A stretch of DNA of 64,000 nt from Eutreptiella sp. 'Long Island Sound 2002'. Lineage: Eukaryota > Euglenozoa > Euglenophyceae > Eutreptiales > Eutreptiaceae. Both the position numbers and the translations under genes were made by a program. Positions 42,300 to 53,180 of this stretch are shown here, one piece after another. How positions within the stretch are numbered: position 1 is the first letter of the stretch; each line of letters starts with the position of its first letter. Under the pieces are notes generated by a model. It had not been told where the DNA came from. It searched no databases and saw only the letters and a list, made by a program, of their open reading frames with translations. Where the stretch lies: the NCBI GenBank assembly GCA_964036045.1, contig OZ038379.1:79268929-79332928 (forward strand). The letters run 5' to 3'.

Positions 42300-44574
42300 G
42301 CCGTACCATCTGTACACGGATGCCTGCAAGGATTGCGTCGAGGCTACGCCAGCAGGAGGACGTGCACAGGGGAAGTACAAGGGACATCTTCTACCTATTG
42401 TCTTTATCTCGCGCAACATGCAGTCTGCTGAAAGTCGATACCAACTCCGAGAACAGGAGCTTTTGCCTATGGTACTAGCCCTAAAGCAGTGATTCCATCT
42501 CCTTCAAGGACCGCGGCAAGTGCATGTACTTACGGACCGCGAAAGCCTTCACTATCTCAAAATGTGTCCTGGCACGTTGACACCACGACAGGCGGGTTGG
42601 TCGTGGTGCCTCGAAGAGTACAACCTCACATTGTGGTATGTGCTGGGTCTGTAGAATCCAGCAGCGGACACATGGTCCCGCCTAACGTCAAGACAATTGA
42701 TGGACAGCGAGAAAGCTACACATATGGGACCTTTTGTGGTAGCCTTGGTCGAGAACTGGGTTTCAGCTGAAGGAGAACCTGTTCACGAGTTTCTGAATGT
42801 GCTCGGAGATACGTTGTCACACAAAGAGGTTTGACTTTAGCCATACCATCATATGTCCGTATCGCTTCGAAGTGGACCTTTCGTATGGGCGGATGCCGCT
42901 GTCAACACTGACGCTGGCCCACCACCCCATTGCGACACAGAATCAGCCGACGAGCCCGAGGAGCTGGAACCATTGTCAACCAAGGACGTGCTGACTGACG
43001 ATCTACATCAGCCTGCAGCACGCCTGGACGACGCTGGCAACAAAATACCAGACCAGTCAGCCGACCCTGATGATCTTCCGGAAGTGGACATGGACTGCCC
43101 CCTTCGAGTTACTTTTGGCAACGAACTTCGATATGCCCCGTCCTTGATGGAGTTGATCCGCTGTCGACGCCATTGAGACTGCACTCTACAGCCGGTACCC
43201 TTACTCAAGGCCGGCCCGAACATGCCGTACCCCTCAAATCTCAAAGGCATACACCGTAGACTGCACAGACAATACGAATGCAAGGATTTGACTTCGTCAA
43301 TAGTGTGGGTGGCAGCATATCCAAAAGATCCACGCCTAAGACACATCTGAGAAATCGCCATTTGAAGCCCTACGGCACAACATCAACTCCAAGATGCCAA
43401 ACTGTCCTTCGACGACGGTAAGTTCTTTCACCTGTCGACAGTGGGCAAGCATGTTCTCGTACCCCGAACGCTCGTGACATCCATTGTTGCCATGTACCAC
43501 GAGTCCGAGTTCTAGATCCATTCAGGAGTAATCCGAACGATGACATTGATCAAACGTGACTATGTCTGTTCCCACCTACAACACTACGTGGAGCTCTACA
43601 TCTTGAGTTGTGACGTGTGCCAAGCGGCTAAGTCACCACATGTCAACACCGCCAGACAGCCCCGTCCCCTAGCGGTGCCTGACACCAAATGGGACAGCGT
43701 GTCTGTCGATTGGGTCTCTGGACTACCCCTGACCACACGAGGTCATGATGCTAATATGACTGTGGTCCACCGGTTTTTGAAGCGGGGAATGTTCATTCCT
43801 TCCCGCAAGGACAATGCAGCCAATGACCTCGTCTATCTGTTCCTACGCGAAGTGATTTGACTCAAAGGATGCCCTGGACAAATCATTTCTGATCGCGACA
43901 AGCTGTTTGAGTCCCATTCGTGGGACGAATTGGCGCACCTCTTCAAGATTGAGATGCATCAAACAGTGGCCGACCGCCCTCGAGGCAATGGCCTGGCGCA
44001 GCGATGGAACCAATCAATCCTTCAACGTTTGCGGACAAATGACACTTTTGACAACAAGAAATGGGATGTTGACCTCTTGTTTGCCGAGATCCAGTTGAAC
44101 AACCTAATATCCAATAGTCTTCGACTGTCATCTTTCAAGATTGACGAGGGACGCACAACCCATTTTCCGTTGAATTTTCCCAGACTGACATCTCATGCAC
44201 ATGAACCTTTGACCTTGAGTGATTACCTGCATCGAGCTGAACCTTCCATTCTGTGCGCGCGAGGCATGCTGAGGAACGCCGACGCCAAATGCATGTGGTC
44301 CTACAAATGGACCGACACGCGCGAGTGCCTGAGGTGGGAGAGCGAATATCGACATAAGGGGAAACTGGACCTTGTTTTGTGTCGCCCATACAAAGTTTTC
44401 GAGGTTTTCAATAAGGGCGAGAATGTTAAACTCGACATCCCTGTGCCCTTCGACCGGTTGTTTGGTTTCAATTGTGACAGCATAATGCCCTACATCCATC
44501 GAGAGGGACAGAGAGTATGGGAGTTTCCGATACCACCTGGCAAGACTGTAGCCTCTCCTTGACTCGTTAAGATT
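42300..44574 (+). pseudogene. pol: Ty3/gypsy pol remnant: RNase H and integrase
   Basis: RNase H at ~42310-42730: LYTDACKD (first Asp), SAESRYQLREQELLPMVLAL (catalytic Glu region), HVLTDRESLHYLK and LEEYNLTLWYVLGL. It is broken by TGA near 42490 and TAG near 42650. After a degenerate stretch, integrase runs from ~43480: zinc-site residues in HSGVIRTM and SCDVCQAAKSPHV, then VSVDWVSGLP (first catalytic Asp). A TGA at 43858-43860 interrupts it, then IISDRDKLFES (second Asp) and RGNGLAQRWNQS, where Gln replaces the catalytic Glu. The C-terminal beta domain reads PYKVFEVFNKGENVKLDIP. No chromodomain follows, so this is a different family from the intact element. Inactive by stops and active-site loss. 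Confidence 0.75.
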
Positions 44575-44760
44575 CCGTACAATCCCATGTACCTTGAGTT
44601 CCTTCAACTCCACCCTAAGTAACTTCACCCTCTTTAGAGCGTGTATTATCAAAAACTCATGCTTTGGTCCAGATGTCCACATTCGACCCACATCTCTGTT
44701 GCCCGAGCATGCAGGAGTTCCTCTCCATCTCCACCCTCTTGAGCATGCGCACTGAACTTC
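44575..44760 (+). other. Short spacer after the pol remnant
   Basis: No feature seen. Confidence 0.3.
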
Positions 44761-45648
44761 ATGGATGTTGACGAGATGGACGACAGCGACGCTGCATCAG
44801 CCTCAGTTCAATTTACCTCCGTGCTGCGGAGCCACAGTCCATCAGTTGCATTGACCACGGCTCAGCCGAGGTACAGTGGATCAATGAATGCAGGCAGCTC
44901 AGGAGGCAAAGAAGACAAAGGAGGAGGCAAAGGAGCTTGGAGCGAAAAGCCCGAACGTGTGTCCCCCCAAGGGACATTCGCCGGGATGGCACTGACTGCA
45001 TGTCAGGAGGCAAGACTGCCTTAGGGATACTCGAACAAGCACTTGCCATCATGCCTGCTCTAGTGTTAACCTCGGAGGGAAGACCCCAGACCAAAATCGA
45101 CCACAGACTCTATAAGATACAGGGCGCCCTCCCCCTGATGATGCTGAATATCTTTGACAGCAATGCCAAGACCATCTAGGAGCCTGATGATCAGTTGAAA
45201 AGTGGATCAGTGCAATGGTTCGCGTCACCTGCAGAGTTGATCGACCCACAGGAGGAGGAGGATCTCAGCTGCTACACAAGATACGACTAAATTCCGCTTG
45301 TTTTGCTCAGTGCCCGGATGGGACAAAGGATGGGTCAAAGAACGGTGGACCAAGCCGGGGATGAAAGAGTCCAACGCCCCGAGGACGCAAGCATCTACTG
45401 GATTTACTCGAACCACTACAGCCGCCAATGACGACGACAACAGTACGGATGTCGAGGACTACGATATGCCGGATACCTATGGAAACGACTGGTCTTATTT
45501 GACTGGTCAGCCACCGGGCTATGACAAATTCGATCGACCAGAATCCCTGTGGCAACCGTATTACCCCGAGGGTCACGACAACAAGTTGGAAACCGTCGGC
45601 AAACTCCGACATCTGGTTGATTTCGCCCTATTGATCTGTTACACATGA
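44761..45648 (+). pseudogene. Gag-like coding remnant
   Basis: An ATG frame (MDVDEMDDSDAASASVQFTS) passes into a second frame (44937-45179: GGKTALGILEQALAIMPALV, DHRLYKIQGALPLMMLNIFD). It returns to the first at 45298-45648 with an acidic, Asp/Tyr-rich stretch (DDDNSTDVEDYDMPDTYGND). A Gly/Lys-rich patch (SGGKEDKGGGKG) fits a Gag-like protein, but no CCHC is seen. It directly follows the pol remnant, though gag normally precedes pol, so it probably belongs to another copy. Confidence 0.35.
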
Positions 45649-45924
45649 GGAGGACCCGCTCGCTCGATACTATAGCAAGCTCGACCCGAATGTGCTCGTC
45701 ATTGCATCACTCTCGGTATGGCAGCATCAGCCGCTGAATCCGCAGCACGCACGTGTTATATCGAGGACAAGAGCCTGCATTGACAACGGACACAAGATCA
45801 TCGACATGGACGGTTGGCGCACCACCGCACAATTTGACATCGACCTCATGCCAGCTGCTCGGACACCCCATTCGACAAGAACAGGAACCAAGGTAACGCA
45901 CCTGGCTACCAATAGATTCGGGTC
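45649..45924 (+). other. Eroded coding-like sequence
   Basis: Short pieces read well in changing plus-strand frames, probably continuing the remnant to the left. No motif. Confidence 0.25.
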
Positions 45925-46570
45925 GCCTCCCTCCTCTGTCGCCGCCCTGTTGCCTGCCTGTCGCCTCCCTGTTGCTTTTGTCGGCACTTTCGGCCCCGTG
46001 ATGCTCCCCTGTTGCTTCCCTGTCGCTTCTCTGTTGCTCTCTTGTTGCTCTCCTGTTGCTGCCCTATCGACTTCTTATCGCTGTCCTGCTGCCTCCTGTT
46101 GCTATCCTGTCGCTTTCCGTTGCCTCCTGTCCTTCACTGTTGCTATGCGACTTATGGCCTGGCGCCTTCCTGTTGCTCTCCTGTTGCTCTCCTTTCGCTC
46201 CTTCCCGTCGCTCTCCTGTTGCTATTTCCTGTTGCCTCCCTGCCGCTTTCATGTCGCCTGCCTGTGGTCTTCCTGTCGCTTTCCTGTCACCTCCTTGTTG
46301 CCTCCCTGTCGCTTCCCTGTTGCCCAATCTGCTACCCTGTTGCTCTCCTGTCGCTTGTCTGTCGCTTGCCTGTCCCCGTCCTGTCGCCTCCCTATTGCCT
46401 CCCTGTTGCCTCCCTGTCGTCTCCCTGTCGCTTCCCTGTCTCCCAATGTGTTACCCTGTCGCTCCCCTGTTGCTTTTTTGTGCCTTGCCTATCCATTTCC
46501 TTGTCGGCTCCCTGTCGCCTACGTGTCGCTTCCCTGTCGCTTTTCTGTCCACTGCCTGTCGCCTTTTTGG
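45925..46570. repeat. CCTGTYGCY short tandem array 1
   Basis: Irregular 11-13-bp units of the form CCTGTCGCTTC/CCTGTTGCTCT. Hydrophobic Leu/Ser/Cys/Pro frames in both directions are composition artefacts. Confidence 0.8.
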
Positions 46571-48819
46571 CGCTCTTTGGTCCGAGGAAAAAGGAAACCT
46601 GGTCGCCGTTGAGATCTTTCCCTTTTGCCTTGTGTTTCACCATCTTGTGGCTCTCGACCATCTCCATTATGGTTGTCTCATTCTTTGATCTCCCATTTAT
46701 CTATGCAAATGGTATGACTTGGTTATGAAAAGCAATTCGACGCGGAAAGCCACAAACACCTCAAACGGGTAGTTCCCAAGTGACAAAAATATTCTTTGTT
46801 CAGGCCAAATTGTCAAATTGCCCTTAGCAAACTTCCCCGAGGGTGTGCAAAGCAATGATGCAAATTGCAGTTCAATGCTCCAATTCTTTGTATTGTTTGT
46901 CAATACTAAATTCCTAACATTCCTGGTGAACTGCTATGCACCCCTGCATGGCCGCTTGGAGTAGACACGCAGGCAAAAAAAAGTACGTCAACTCGTCCTA
47001 TTCATACGATGCACCTCGGCTCTTAACTCGATGAAAAAGCCAAACTTCTGCATGTTGGAAAATGCGGTCTAAACAGCAATGCGCTGCTGGGGTGCAGTGA
47101 TGAAAGAGCAATCTAGCATACAAATCAAACACACATCTTTTTGGCTTTGGGCTTTTGTGTTCCATACCCATTCCCCTTTCAACATCTTTCAAACATGTTG
47201 TTTTTACAGTTCATGCTTTTGACCGTGCAAAATAGGCTTCAACTTGCATTCCATGCCAAGTCTTATTTGATTTTGTATTTGCCACTCCGCAATTTACCAC
47301 TGCAAAATGGTCAAAAGCCCCTGCTGCCCCTACTTTTGCGAATGTAGAAATTATGAAATCAAGCAGTGAATGCCAATTTCATTTTGTTAACCCTTACAAG
47401 AATATTCCGTTGTACACCCCATGCTTTTGACGATGCACAACTAGTTACAACTCACATTCTATGCCGCATCCAGTTATGGTTTTTTTGCTTCTACTAAGGT
47501 GCGGAACCGGTTGAGGTGGACAATCAGAAAAACCGTTCATTGGCCATGCCCATCCTGATTTCCTATTGCCCCTTGCCTGCAGCCCATGCCTAGTGCACAG
47601 AGTGTGACAGATCACACCCTTAAAACTGAAAACATTTTTTGGTACTCAGTAGGGCTTGCAAATTTGTCCACATCAATTTTGTCATCCCCTAAAATATATA
47701 CCCCCCGGTATGTATTTCGGTAGCCATAATATCCCTGCCCCAGGTACATATGTGGGTCATTGACCATTTTGGACCAAGGGATCCAAGGTGTTTGGCAGTA
47801 TTCCAACAACTTCAGCGTATTTCTTGCTGCAGCATTGTGCTCTTCTGAGAAACACCTCGCAACCCCCCAGAAAAAATTACAACATATGCAAGCAGGCTAC
47901 TACAGGGAAACTGTCCTACAGGCCATGAGCTGTTTTCCCTCAAATGGAACCCATTTCCCCTTTCATTCATTCATGATTGGTGCCGCCCCCCAGCCCTCTC
48001 CTCACCTTGCCCACTGAAAAAGGCATTTTTCTTCAGAAGTTCCAATCCCATGTAAACAGGAAATTTCACACATCCCATTGTCACATTCTCAGTCTGCTCA
48101 GCGCCCCGGGGCGGTTGGGATGCAGAAGCAGGGGAAACGACATCTGCACCTTGCGAGATGAATCAATTGAGTCTCGAAAATCGTTGGCACCAACATTGAC
48201 AGTGATTATCTCTTCAATAATGACTGAGGGAGAACCCCAATGTATACAAATAAACACTGGTGAATCATCTGCATTCTTTTCTTTCGTCTCTTCTCTGCTT
48301 CTTCCTCTTGTGCTCCTTCTTCGTCTTCTTTGTCACCTTCTTTCTGTCTTCATATTCTGTCCTCCTGTTCTTCTTCTCCTTCTTCTCCACTTGCTCCTTG
48401 TTTCGCCCTGCACACGCAGAACAGACAGAAAGGTTCAACCACTAATGTTAATCAAACGGAACAAACACAAAATGAAATTGAACAGTTGTAAATTGCATAC
48501 ATGTACCCCATTCCCTTTATATCGGGATTGCTGGTGGGGATAGGGATGACTGGTCGGGTTTCGAGGTGCTAGCTGTTCACTTAAACTGTCATTATGTGAC
48601 AAAGCGAAGATATTTTTCTGCTGAAAAAACAATTGAATGTAGTGATTCCAGAATAGAACTAAAAATCACCAAACGCTAAAAGTCTATGCATGAGACAATG
48701 AAATTAGATTCTAATAAGAATCCAAATAAATGTAAAACATTGCTTCTTATTTTCTTCACATATATGCACCTATAGCTAAATTCATGTACTGTTTTGTCTC
48801 CGTTATATTCGTCCACAAG
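46571..48819. other. AT-rich intergenic DNA, no supported gene
   Basis: GC content drops clearly. Frames are short, with scattered stops. A CT-rich tract sits at 48260-48420. Nothing with a domain, tRNA box pair or tandem repeat was recognised. Confidence 0.5.
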
Positions 48820-49240
48820 ACTGTCGCTCTTCTGTCGCACCCCTGTCGCCTTCCTGTCGCCTTCCTGTCGCAAAAAAAACCTTGCACGCTCTTCTGTTGC
48901 TCTCATGTCGCTCTCCTGTCACTTTCCTGTCTCGTTCCCCCGTCGCTTCCCTGTCGCTTCCCTATCACCGCTACCCTTGTCGGCCTCCTGTCGTCTTCCT
49001 TGTGCTTTTCTGTTGCTGATCCTGTCGCTATGTCTTGTTTCCTGTTCCTGTCACCACCCTGTCACCCCCCTGTCACCCTCCTGTTGCCGTCGCGTCGCAA
49101 CTCCCCTGTGGCCTTCACGTCGCATGCCTGTTGCTTCCTGTCACTTACCTGCCGCTTTCTTGCCGCTTTCCTGTTGACCTCCTTGCCGCCACCCTGTCAT
49201 CTTCCTGTCTGCACCCTGTCCCCTCTTTCTTCGCAGCCTG
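48820..49240. repeat. CCTGTYGCY short tandem array 2
   Basis: Same word family as 45925-46570. Its right part lies inside the long direct repeat starting at 48996, so the array was copied with it. Confidence 0.8.
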
Positions 49241-49715
49241 CGGCATTTCACCGTCGCCTGCTTCGTGCAGCACGAATCTAATGGTCGGTTGAATTGAAGT
49301 GGCCTGCCATAATCTTCCATCAGCTCTCGTGGCATGGGGACAATGCAACGAGGAAGCTGACTACCAGCAGCGTGATGGACTCAAAGATGAGAACCTGCCA
49401 GGTGAGATGAAATGCCTGAATTGCATGCATCGATAACTCTGTGGGGTCAGCGACCTGATCCATGTTGTCGGCGGAACCGACCTGATTTTTGGATACCGGC
49501 GTTTCCCGACAGGCAAGAAGATGCGTGGATCAGCCCCAGTGGCTGTCTCGATCCTTGGGCTCATTCCAGACCTCACAAAGGTCTGTCAAGCAGACAATTG
49601 GCTGGTTGAAGATCGAGAAACTTCCTCGCGTACAAGACTGATCTCCTCCTTCTACAGCATTAACTTCGAGGCCTTTGGGGAACTGTTCGACTTGGGTACA
49701 AAACGTACCAATGTA
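48996..49715. repeat. ~0.7-kb direct repeat, left copy
   Basis: Matches 52510-53180 (offset 3514 at the left end, with several indels further right; I estimate about 85% identity). It ends where the 2.8-kb element-like segment 49716-52509 begins. Coding-like on both strands (SSRTRL...NFEAFGELFDLGTK on plus), gene not recognised. Confidence 0.65.
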
Positions 49716-50340
49716 GCAACGGATGCAGCGCAGAGGACAAAGCCACGGAGATGCAGTGGTACAGTGTAGAGGATGACGCCGACAAGATGCAGTGCAGCAT
49801 TGATAAGGACGCCGCCGTGGTGAAGCAAAGAAGTGGTCCAGTGCAAAGAGGCCGCGGTGATGCAGAGATTCAACCAAGAGGACAAGACAGTGGTCATGTA
49901 GACAAGCGGTGACGAGGCCGAGGCCGAAGAGATACAGGGAAGTAATGATGAGGACACGGTCTTGGTGATGCAGTGATCCTGACAAGAGGACGAGGCCGTG
50001 GTGAAGCGGAGCAGCGGCCAAGAAGACGAGACCGAAGAGAAGCAGTGCAGCAGCAAAGACAAGGAGCCCGTGCTGATGCAGCGATGCGGTGACGACACCA
50101 TGGAGTGCCCCGGACTGGATCATCCGGGGCAAAACAAGAAGGAGCGGCCAAAACAAAACGACAGCATCATCCGTTGCACGAGATAGGCCACCACGGACAG
50201 GATCATCCAGGGCGGAACAAGCAGTAGGAGCGGCCGCGCCCAGAACTGGATCATCCACGGACAAGTGGCGGCCTGACGCCCAGGACTGGATCCTCCGGTG
50301 CAGAACAGGAGGGAGCGGCCACAACCCCCAACACTTGATC
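49716..50340. repeat. 33-36-bp array with palindromic blocks, first half
   Basis: Units around GATGCAG, GAGGACGAGGCC and GGTGATGCAGAG recur to ~50100. Then come blocks of CCCCGGACTGGATCATCC type, whose ends (CCCCGGA/TCCGGGG) are inverted repeats. Most of it is repeated at 50500-51050, offset ~745-780. Confidence 0.65.
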
Positions 50341-50499
50341 ATCCGGCCAAAAGTGGCCTGATGCCCCGGGCAGTATAGTCCGGAGCGGATGAAGCAGGAG
50401 GAGCCCCCAGCCCCCGGACTGTAACGTCCAGGGGAAAGGGGCGGCCAGAAGAGAAGGAGATAACAGCCTGAGGCGGAGCTGGTGCAGCGATGGAGTCAT

Positions 50500-51050
50500 T
50501 TCCGGATGCAGCGCAAAAGACTACGCCATGGAGATGCAGTGGTACAGAGATGAGGACGAGGCCGAGGAGATGCAGTTCAGCATTGATGAGGACGGGATGT
50601 GGTGAAGCAGAGAAGCAGACCTGTGGATGAGGCCGCGGTGATGCAGAGATGCAGCCAAGAGGACAACGCCTTGGTGATGCAGAGAAGCGGAGATGAGGAC
50701 GAGGCCAAGCAAATGCAGTGAAAAAATGATGAGGACAAGGCCGAGATGAGCCATGATGTAGACAAGGTTGCACGAGGCCATGGTGATGCGAAGCAGCAGC
50801 CAAGTGGACCACCGTGATGATGCAGCGAAGCAATGACGAGACCATGGAGTGCCCTGGACTGAATTATCGGGCAAAAAACACGAAGGAGCGGCCAAAACAC
50901 GACGATAGCATCATCCGGTGAAATGAGACCTGACGCCCCGGACTGGATCATCCAGGACGGATCAAGCAGTAGGAGCCGCCGCCCTCAGGACTGGATCATC
51001 CGGGCACAAGTGGTGGCCTGGCGCCCCGGAGTGGATGATCCGGGGCTAAA
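50500..51050. repeat. 33-36-bp array with palindromic blocks, second half
   Basis: Duplicate of the segment to the left, in the same order: array, CCATGGAGTGCCC..GGACTG, AAGGAGCGGCCAAAAC, then palindromic blocks. Further blocks occur at ~51020 and ~51530. Confidence 0.65.
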
Positions 51051-51084
51051 CGCTTGTCTGACAGAGAGCACGTATACACAGCAC

Positions 51085-51205
51085 TCCATCCCTCCAAGCC
51101 CTAGGTGGCGTATGTGTAGTGGCATCCCTGCTAGGCCACAGCCGCAAAAAAAACCGCTGTTTTCTTGTGCCCAAACACAGGTAGATCACTAGGGCCGCCC
51201 ACCCA
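51085..51205. repeat. Dispersed ~190-bp repeat, copy 2 (partial)
   Basis: CCTCCAAGCCCTAG..., GTGGCATCCCTGCTAGGCC, ACAGCCGC, ending AACACAG and TAGGGCC. Related to 27905-28095. Confidence 0.55.
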
Positions 51206-51314
51206 GCATAACTGAGGGCGCAGATCACACACACGGCAATATGCACCAGCCGGGCATGGCGGTGACAGATGAATGAAGGACCACCAGCCAGCAATGGCGA
51301 GGGACGAACAGCAG

Positions 51315-51515
51315 AAGGGCCTTCCGCCAGGGATGGCGTGGTCTGAACGAGGACGTAAAGGACAGCTAGACCACAGGCGGTGCACGCATACAGAACACTT
51401 TTCCCATCCAAGCACTAGCAGGGGTACATGTAGTGGCGTCCCTGCTGGGAAACAGCCGCTTAGATGCGCTGTGTCCTTGTGCCATTACACAGCTGGGCCA
51501 ATAGGGCCTAGACAT
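51315..51515. repeat. Dispersed ~190-bp repeat, copy 3
   Basis: GGTGCACGCATACAGAACAC, CATCCAAGCACTAGCAGGGG, GTGGCGTCCCTGCTG, and ACACAG near the end. In tandem with copy 2. Confidence 0.55.
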
Positions 51516-51554
51516 GGGAAATGTGGCCAGACGCCCCGGACTGGATCATCCGGG

Positions 51555-52509
51555 GCTCGTTAGGAGAACGCAACACGTGCGCGGGAAAAAGGGACGGGAT
51601 AGGGGCGACCCATTCAAGGAGCACCAAACGGTCCACCGTTAGGAGGCCCCTGCCCCTGGGTTGCTGGCGGCCTGGTGGGGTATAAACAAGGGATGAGGCA
51701 TGGGATGAGGGAACTGGACCGCAGAACAGCCCCTTTGAATTGTGCAACGACGGGACGCGGGCAGTGCGCCGGTGACCGGATGTGGCAAAGGGGATTGGGA
51801 CATCGTGGGGTTGCGAACAAATCAGAGTAGGGAAAATGGTGCGACAGAAAGCGCCAAGCAACAGCCCCCTGGGATTGAGAAACCAGCTGCCATGGAGTGG
51901 TGAGCCATGGGCCAACCATGAGGAGCCTGACGACGGGAAGTCAAGGAAAAGCCCTGGACCCCGTGACGTCCGTGAGGTGTCCGCAGGGGTGAGAGTTGAC
52001 CCTGAGGCCCCCCGGTCAATGGCCTGAGTACAGGTAGGTTCACGCGTGAGCAGAACCCGGGGGAACATGGAAGCGGTCGCCCCCTGGCCTCCAGCCGCGG
52101 ATGGACGAAAACCAAGTGCATCTGGGAGTCGAGTGGGTACTCCAGCCCCTGAGGGATGGGGAGTAGTGGAAACCTGGCTGAGAGCAATGCTGCGCTGTCG
52201 GCGACGGCTATCCACGGGAATCCCGCCTGCAGGCAGCCTAAAGGCTTTGCTGAGGGGGAAAGGCCGGAGGATCCTCCGACGGGGGACCGGATGGAGCTGA
52301 GACCCTGAGGGCAGCGACCGAAGGAAGCGTACCGTCGGTCGTGCCCCAAGGGAACCTGGTTGAAGTTCTCGTCCGTGAGGTGAGACGGGGGTAACCAGGG
52401 GGCTGATGGTGGAGAGCTGTGCTTCCCGCCAAAGGAGGCCCCCATGTAAAACAAACAAGGGGATGTCAGATGAGGCTGCGGACGCGGCCGCCCTTACTTA
52501 CTTACTTCC
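51555..52509 (+). repeat. Second copy of the non-LTR element 3' end
   Basis: Reverse-complement match to 2767-3690, in the opposite orientation. Both give the same translations across the shared part (for example RQRRPPCKTNK and SDEAADAAALTYLL next to the tail), which confirms homology up to the (TTAC)n junction. Confidence 0.8.
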
Positions 52510-53180
52510 TTCCTTTCGCTTACCTGTCCCTGATCCTGTCGCTATGTCTTGTTTTGTGTTGCTTCCCTTTCGTCTCCCTGTCACCATCCTGTCGCCCCCC
52601 TGTCGCCTTCACGTCGCCTGCATGTTGCTTCCTGTCACGTCTCTGCCGCTTTCTTGCCTCTTTCCTGTCGTCCTCCTGGCGCCACCCTGTTATTATCCTG
52701 TCACCAACCTGTCGCTCTGCCTGTCGCACCCTGCGGCATTTCACCGTTGCCTGCTCTGCGCAGCCCGAATCTAATGGTACGGTTGAATTGAAGTGGCCTG
52801 CCATAATCTTCCATCGGCTCTCGTCGCATGGCCAAATTGCGACAAGGAAATTGATTACCAGCGCCGCGATGTACTCGAAGAGGAGAACCTGCCAGGTGAG
52901 ATCAGATGCCTGAATTGCATGCTTCAAGAACTCTGTGGGGTCAGCAACCTGATCCATGTTGTCGACAGAATTGACGTTATCTTCCGATACCGGGGTTTCT
53001 GGACGGTCAAGAAGATGCGTCGATTGGGCCCAGTGGCTGTGTCGGTTCTTGAGCAGACGATTGGCTGGTTAAGGATCAAGCACCCTTCCTCGCGTACAAG
53101 ACTGGTCTGCTTCTTCGATGGCACTAACTTCAAGGCCTTCCAGGAACTGTTCGACTTTGGTACCAAAGGTACCAATGTGC
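52510..53180. repeat. ~0.7-kb direct repeat, right copy
   Basis: Begins within a few bases of the (TTAC)n tail and carries a CCTGTYGCY array (52510-52740) and the same coding-like stretch as 48996-49715. The plus-strand frame 52793-53203 is open (CLNCMLQELCGVSNLIHVVD) but has no ATG. Confidence 0.65.

Larger units (their letters stand above)
49716..52509 (+). mobile_element. 2.8-kb element sharing the non-LTR 3' end, probably non-autonomous
   Basis: The last ~0.95 kb (51555-52509) is homologous to the 3' end of the 12-kb element (2767 to ~3690), including the GCGGCCGCC block and (TTAC)n tail. The 5' part (49716-51554) is unrelated to it: a 33-36-bp array and palindromic blocks. Direct repeats of ~0.7 kb border the whole segment. 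A non-autonomous partner carrying the LINE tail is plausible. A truncated LINE copy lying by chance beside a minisatellite is the alternative. Confidence 0.45.

Noticed and set aside
45692-46612. Hydrophobic Leu/Ser/Cys ORFs that look like membrane proteins
   Set aside because: They are translations of the CCTGTYGCY short tandem array.
49530-50342. 270-codon minus-strand ORF with hydrophobic runs
   Set aside because: It follows the 33-36-bp array and has no ATG-linked domain.
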